From: Desulfocapsaceae bacterium
GTDB taxonomy: Bacteria > Desulfobacterota > Desulfobulbia > Desulfobulbales > Desulfocapsaceae
DNA length: 40,515 nt
Direction of reading: 5' to 3'
NCBI GenBank assembly: GCA_030653035.1
Contig: JAUSAB010000061.1
Coordinates: 1-40,515, forward strand
The translations under genes were made by a program, and so were the position numbers. The notes below the pieces were generated by a model. That model worked only from the letters and a program-made list of their open reading frames with translations. It searched no databases and had not been told where the DNA came from. Below are positions 36,461 through 40,515 of the stretch, one piece after another (within the stretch, counting starts at the first letter, position 1; every line of letters starts with the position of its first letter).

Positions 36461-37758
36461 GCTTTTACCTCCGTGTGCGCGTGGCCCTCTCCTTTGAGGA
36501 CGCTGATATTGGTGAAGAAGATATAAAAGACCCAGACGGCAAAGGCGCCAAGCACCCCAAAGAAAATCCAGGTGCCCACTGTTTCCAGCATCTTGCCGGT
36601 CTCGACAGACATGGGGATATACCCCATGCTGGCAAGTTTGGAAGGCAGGGCAAAGGCACGGTTAACAAAACCGGCCGAGGTGGCGACGGCATACAGTCCA
36701 CAGATGGTGGGACCGCTGACGACCTTGGTTATCAGAGAACCGACCTGGATGCCGACCAGCGAGCCAAGCAGCATGCCCATGGCCAGGGTATAGAAGATAA
36801 AACCATACACGGCATACTGGGAAAGCCCTGCATATCCGGCAGTGAAGATAATCTGAAAGATGTCGGTACCAACAGTAGTGGCTGAAGAGACACCCAGGGT
36901 ATAAACAAAGATCGGGAAGGTCAAGAAGCCACCGCCTACACCCATGATAGCTGCGGCCATACCAACCACAAAGCCGCTGACCACCAGAAACAACCAGGAA
37001 ATTTTGCGGCCGCCAGGGGTAACGCCCTCATCGAATTTGATCATGGGGGGCAGGTTGACAGACTGGATCTTGCGGGCCACATTGGTCATACCAGCGGTAC
37101 CGGCGGCAATGTCGGACGCCTTTTGCGCTGGTTGCGGCTTGCGGGATTTGAAAAAGTCCATCAACGCGTAGGAGCAGAGGAAGCCCAGCATCAGAACATA
37201 GATGGTGGTAATAAAGGCATCGCTCAGCACCGGATTCTTCTCATACAAAGTCCGGTTGACCCAGCCGCCCAGAGTGGCGCCGCCGATAGAGCCTACGAGA
37301 AAATATGCGGCCAGACCAACAGAGATATTCCCCAGTTTGCGATGGAGAACACTGCCCATGATGGCCTTGGCAAAGATATGAAACAGATCGGTACCAACAG
37401 CAAGGATACCTTTCACCCCGGCGCTCATCAGGGCGGGAGCAATAATAAAGCCGCCACCAGCGCCAATACAGCCGGTAATCAAACCGGCTACAATACCAAC
37501 GCCGATGGAGGCAAAGAAGATGGTCGGGGTGTAAAAGGCCGGGGCATAGGCCGTCTTACCGCCAAGCATACCGGGCAATTTGCCGACCACATCTTCGGCA
37601 AAGGCCACACCGCCGACGAGAATGGGGACAATAAGCAGGCACAAAATTGCCAGCCGTTTGCGATCATGCAGGATAGTGTTTGAGCAATCAAGTTCCCACT
37701 GGGCATGGGCCCTGGCGCCCATCAGCATGAACTGATTTAATTCTTTGAAAAATTTCAT
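36457..37758 (-). CDS. TauE/SafE-family permease (large)
   Basis: This 433-residue membrane protein is longer than usual for the family (about 250-270), because of an N-terminal ~75-residue extension with its own hydrophobic segment (ILCLLIVPILVGGVAFAEDV, possibly a cleaved or re-inserted TM) and a loop of ~50 residues between the halves (about 203-252). The paired motifs are GCIGAGGGFIIAPALMSAGV (97-116) and GVGGGFLTFPIFVYTLGVSS (273-292), each followed by GTDLFH/GTDIFQ. A C-terminal tail carries His (GEGHAHTEVKA). AAAGGAG supports the ATG. The substrate is probably a small anion such as a sulfur oxyanion or organosulfonate; this is not shown by the sequence. Confidence 0.92.
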   Translation of the reverse strand: MKFFKELNQFMLMGARAHAQWELDCSNTILHDRKRLAILCLLIVPILVGGVAFAEDVVGKLPGMLGGKTAYAPAFYTPTIFFASIGVGIVAGLITGCIGAGGGFIIAPALMSAGVKGILAVGTDLFHIFAKAIMGSVLHRKLGNISVGLAAYFLVGSIGGATLGGWVNRTLYEKNPVLSDAFITTIYVLMLGFLCSYALMDFFKSRKPQPAQKASDIAAGTAGMTNVARKIQSVNLPPMIKFDEGVTPGGRKISWLFLVVSGFVVGMAAAIMGVGGGFLTFPIFVYTLGVSSATTVGTDIFQIIFTAGYAGLSQYAVYGFIFYTLAMGMLLGSLVGIQVGSLITKVVSGPTICGLYAVATSAGFVNRAFALPSKLASMGYIPMSVETGKMLETVGTWIFFGVLGAFAVWVFYIFFTNISVLKGEGHAHTEVKA

Positions 37759-37815
37759 TCTTGTTTCTCCTTTTCTCCATGTTGTATAATAAAATCTAGC
37801 GCTCCCCCATGGTTG

Positions 37816-37827
37816 CGAGGTACCTCG
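37816..37827. promoter_or_regulatory. 12-bp perfect palindrome upstream of the large TauE gene
   Basis: CGAGGTACCTCG is fully self-complementary and lies 58 bases before the permease ATG, in the 113-base gap after the response regulator. It could be an operator; its short length means chance is possible. Confidence 0.35.
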
Positions 37828-37871
37828 TCATGTTCCTGGATCACTTTTGCTCGTCCTGATGCGGCGTATCC

Positions 37872-38243
37872 TTATGGACTCCGCTTCTTGGCCGCCTGAA
37901 GTTTTTCCAGGAGTGTTTCAAATTCCACCGGTTTGATCAGATAATCAAAAGCCCCGTTGCGAATCCCCTCCTCTCCCTCACTGGCCGAGGCATGACCAGT
38001 AAGGATAATAACCCGCGTTTGCGGGTTGATTTTCATTATTTCCCGCAGGACTTCGCTGCCGTCCATATCGGGAAGACGCATATCAAGAAGCACCACTGAA
38101 AAGTCACCGGCCGCAATTTTAACTATGGCCTCGCCACCCGTCAGCACCCCTTCGCTTTCCCAACCCCTTTTACGCAGACGCCGTACCAGGGTAGAGACAA
38201 ATTCCTGTTCATCATCGATCACCAATATTGAAGATTCGGCCAT
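37872..38243 (-). CDS. Receiver-only response regulator
   Basis: This is a 123-residue CheY-like receiver with Asp10/Asp11, phospho-acceptor Asp54 in LLDMRLPDMDG, Thr82 in ILTGHASASEGEEG and Lys104 in LIKPVEF. It has no output domain. AGAGGA supports the ATG. It follows the histidine kinase by 44 bases and is its likely partner. It resembles the receiver at 32563 (both have LTGHAS and a (L/I)KP(V/I)-type end), so the two may be duplicates serving the same locus. Confidence 0.94.
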   Translation of the reverse strand: MAESSILVIDDEQEFVSTLVRRLRKRGWESEGVLTGGEAIVKIAAGDFSVVLLDMRLPDMDGSEVLREIMKINPQTRVIILTGHASASEGEEGIRNGAFDYLIKPVEFETLLEKLQAAKKRSP

Positions 38244-38287
38244 TTTAATTCCTCTGCACCCTGTCTCTTATGGGTGAATGGTTCACA

Positions 38288-39976
38288 TTATGCGCTGCCC
38301 AGTGAAGCCGGCAAGGTAACCCGAAATACGCAACCACCCTCCAACCCGTTGCGCGCCTCAATACTACCACCAAGCCGCTCCATGATGTTATAGGAAATTG
38401 CCAGGCCAAGTCCGGTACCGCTTCCCATCTGCTTTGTAGTAAAAAAAGGTTCAAAGACCTTTTTCAAGGCATCTTCTGAAAGTCCCGGCCCATTATCGGC
38501 AAATTCAACAAAGAGCTGTTTTCCGACCAAACTGGTAGTGATGGTAATTTCACCGTCATGGCCAATGGCATCAACACCATTATTGAGGATATTAAGAAAG
38601 ACCTGCTGTAAGTGGGGGCTGTCGGTAGTGATGGGGGGAAGACTGGAATCCAGGTTACGATGAATGGTAATCCGGTGATTGCGCGCCTCCTTTTCCAGAA
38701 ACGAGACCGTCTCCTCTACCAGGGCGTTGATGTCGGTTGCTGACTTCAGGCCATCAGTGCTGCGGGAAAATCCCAGCAGTCTATGGGTGATCGTACTGGC
38801 CCGTTTGACCTGGGCCCTGATTTTAAGAATTGCGGGTTGATATTCATCCCTATTTTTCAGATACGACGATTCTTCTTCGCTCAACAGTTCATCAAGCCAG
38901 TCAGCCTGATCGCCAATAATCTGCAGGGGGTTATTGATCTCATGAGCGACACTGGCCGCCATCCTGCCAATTAGGGCCATCTTCTCCGAATAACGGATGC
39001 GGTCATACAGCAGCACACGATGGCGGTCGGCGGCTTCGACCTTGTTCATCATCGAAAAAACCAGCAGAATAGCCACGGCAATGATGAGCAGCCCCACACC
39101 GCCTATGATTATCTGGTCACGCTCCCTGGCCCGGTAAAAATCCGTCAGCGAAGTCTCGATATCTGTTTTCAGCACCAGGATCCAGGCGTTATTTTTCAGC
39201 CCGATGGTGGCGTATAGATAGCCCTGGATGTTATGAATAGTCAGGCCGTCATTCGAGGTCAGAAGCGCTTTCTCCCAGTCAGGCAATGAGACCATCCCCA
39301 AACGGCTTGGGGTTTGCATCTCACCCTGACGATTGACAATAAAGGCATCGCCTCCGGGTCCAACCATGGTGCTGGCCAACAGGGCATTGAACAGCTCGGA
39401 GTTAATGGTCGCCCGCAGGATCCATGAATGGGTTGGATCCGTCACAGCCACAATGAAATGCGGCACCCCCCGAAAGCCGGTAAACACATCGCTCACATAA
39501 TGTCCACTGCGCATGACTTCGGCGAACCAGTGCGTTTCCGCATAATTTTTATCCTTCAAATGTTCGGTAAAAGGACCGGTATAACTCTGGTGACTGCCAT
39601 CCCTGGCAATAAGGCCCAGATCGACAATAAACCCCTGGTGATTCATGGCCTTAAAAAGCTTCTCCAGATTGGAGGGAGCGTTTAACCAGGAAAAATCGTA
39701 AAGCTCCGCATATCCGGCAAGAATATTTTCCTGACTGTCAAGAAATAAATTAATGATCTCCCGACGATTATTGGCCAGGCTGGTCAGCTCCACCGTGGTC
39801 TTGTCAAGCCATGATTCCTGGTAAAAACGGGAAACCATCCAACTGATAAACAGCAGAGGAACAATGGCCACGAAAATGACCACCACCACAAAAAGCCGCT
39901 TCTGCCGCGCATAATAGGACTCACGCGAACGGACCTTCAAGGCTGCGGCGGGAATGGTGGCAGCATACATCCTCAT
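38288..39976 (-). CDS. Membrane sensor histidine kinase with an extracytoplasmic dCache-type domain
   Basis: This 562-residue kinase has TM1 at about 27-47, an extracytoplasmic double-Cache-like sensor of ~240 residues (48-287; note [18 protein letters not shown] and [20 protein letters not shown]), and TM2 at about 288-308. A HisKA has His345 in [12 protein letters not shown], and a HATPase has [32 protein letters not shown] and the final GGSIEARN. Cache domains bind small organic ligands such as amines or carboxylates. The start overlaps the Fis-type gene as ATGA. The response regulator follows directly. Confidence 0.93.
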   Translation of the reverse strand: MRMYAATIPAAALKVRSRESYYARQKRLFVVVVIFVAIVPLLFISWMVSRFYQESWLDKTTVELTSLANNRREIINLFLDSQENILAGYAELYDFSWLNAPSNLEKLFKAMNHQGFIVDLGLIARDGSHQSYTGPFTEHLKDKNYAETHWFAEVMRSGHYVSDVFTGFRGVPHFIVAVTDPTHSWILRATINSELFNALLASTMVGPGGDAFIVNRQGEMQTPSRLGMVSLPDWEKALLTSNDGLTIHNIQGYLYATIGLKNNAWILVLKTDIETSLTDFYRARERDQIIIGGVGLLIIAVAILLVFSMMNKVEAADRHRVLLYDRIRYSEKMALIGRMAASVAHEINNPLQIIGDQADWLDELLSEEESSYLKNRDEYQPAILKIRAQVKRASTITHRLLGFSRSTDGLKSATDINALVEETVSFLEKEARNHRITIHRNLDSSLPPITTDSPHLQQVFLNILNNGVDAIGHDGEITITTSLVGKQLFVEFADNGPGLSEDALKKVFEPFFTTKQMGSGTGLGLAISYNIMERLGGSIEARNGLEGGCVFRVTLPASLGSA

Positions 39977-40272
39977 GATTTGTCAGGACATTCCTCGAAC
40001 CGTGGATCAGCAGCCATAACTCCTTCAAGCTTCTTCAGCTTTCGCCACAGGGAAACCCGGTCTATGCCCAGCACCTCGGCCGCCCGTGACTTGTTCCCGG
40101 CGACATGGGCCAGGACCTTTTGCACATACTCCTGTTCGAGTTCCAACAGGGTCGGGAACCTGCCCTCCAGCGGATACCCTTCACCAAAACCTGAACCCAC
40201 CAGCGGGCGGATTTCAATCCGTTCACCACTGACAATAAATTGGCTGCTCATGACCACTGCCTGTTTCTGCAT
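39973..40272 (-). CDS. Stand-alone Fis-type helix-turn-helix protein
   Basis: This is a 99-residue protein. Residues ~40-82 (LLELEQEYVQKVLAHVAGNK then SRAAEVLGIDRVSLWRKLKK) match the C-terminal Fis-type DNA-binding domain of NtrC-class activators. The residues before it resemble the linker that normally follows the AAA+ domain in those proteins, but neither AAA+ nor receiver is encoded upstream; a separate gene's end is found there instead. It is therefore either a truncated activator remnant that kept its DNA-binding part or a small dedicated regulator. The intact frame and its coupling to the kinase (ATGA) favour a working gene. Confidence 0.82.
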   Translation of the reverse strand: MQKQAVVMSSQFIVSGERIEIRPLVGSGFGEGYPLEGRFPTLLELEQEYVQKVLAHVAGNKSRAAEVLGIDRVSLWRKLKKLEGVMAADPRFEECPDKS

Positions 40273-40404
40273 TCTTGTCTGGCCTTCTTGGAAAGAGTTA
40301 ACAGAACTGCTATAAAAATAATGCTGTCATCAAGATGGCAAGACGGCATCAGGTTCTGTTACTAACTGGTCAAAAAATCATTATTATTTCGTCACGAGCC
40401 CAAC

Positions 40405-40515
40405 TCATTTCCTCAATATATTTTTGGCGGTTTCGTATTCGCCTGCTTCGGCAAAGGCGACTGCGCCCGCCGAATTATCCAGCAAGTTATTTTTTGCCTG
40501 ATACGCGGCCCTGAT
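40405..40515 (-). CDS. 3' end of a gene cut by the window edge
   Basis: The minus frame entering at 40515 is open for 36 codons and stops at TGA (40407-40405). It ends AGAVAFAEAGEYETAKNILR plus Lys. This reads like the tail of a short conserved helical protein, but too little is present to name it. It is co-directional with the Fis-type gene, 132 bases upstream of it. Confidence 0.6.
   Translation of the reverse strand: MRAAYQAKNNLLDNSAGAVAFAEAGEYETAKNILRK

Overview
The window reads as an ordinary stretch of chromosome from a Gram-negative, rod-shaped bacterium. It is most likely a member of the Desulfobacterota (a Desulfobulbus/Desulfocapsa-like sulfur metaboliser). That placement is an inference from the overall protein similarity, the two TauE/SafE permeases, the abundance of sensor kinases, and the PEP-synthase-like protein paired with a response regulator; no ribosomal RNA is present to confirm it. 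Most of the window is tightly packed, and most genes are on the minus strand.

Region 1 (1-8.7 kb): a three-gene minus-strand cluster of repeat proteins (TPR, zinc-ribbon/HEAT-like, TPR); ribF; a tRNA-Leu(CAG) with its own promoter and terminator; a rhomboid protease; the hflK-hflC pair; then thiE overlapped by a small cysteine-rich protein. Region 2 (8.7-15.8 kb): a gene-free leader of about 650 bp, then the DEAD-box helicase rhlE, a cold-shock protein, a very small basic protein, polA, nadA, and a gene that fuses a ribosome-hibernation (HPF/RaiA) domain to a cold-shock domain. Region 3 (16-21.7 kb): the classic elongasome cluster mreB-mreC-mreD-mrdA-rodA on the minus strand. Region 4 (22-28.9 kb): tRNA-Ala(GGC) and serS run convergently towards an operon of an acetolactate-synthase-like ThDP enzyme, a haem-binding sensor kinase, aat and a zinc-ribbon/TSCPD protein. 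A 24-bp perfect inverted repeat lies between the two blocks. A 140-bp palindromic, MITE-like element flanked by TTAC repeats sits beside the ThDP enzyme.

Region 5 (28.9-40.5 kb): a small TauE/SafE permease diverges from a DamX-like AAA-TM-SPOR protein with a Pro/Ala repeat linker, followed by an M50 site-2-type protease. The last 8 kb look like one signalling and transport locus. Reading along the minus strand it runs: a Fis-type DNA-binding protein, a dCache-type histidine kinase, a receiver-only response regulator, a large TauE/SafE permease, a two-TM partner protein, a terminator, a PEP-synthase-like phosphotransferase that lacks the usual PEP/pyruvate barrel, and a second receiver-only regulator. 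This is the best candidate for an incompletely described system.

No CRISPR array, prophage, restriction system or complete transposon was seen. All identifications come from reading motifs in the sequence; no database search was run.
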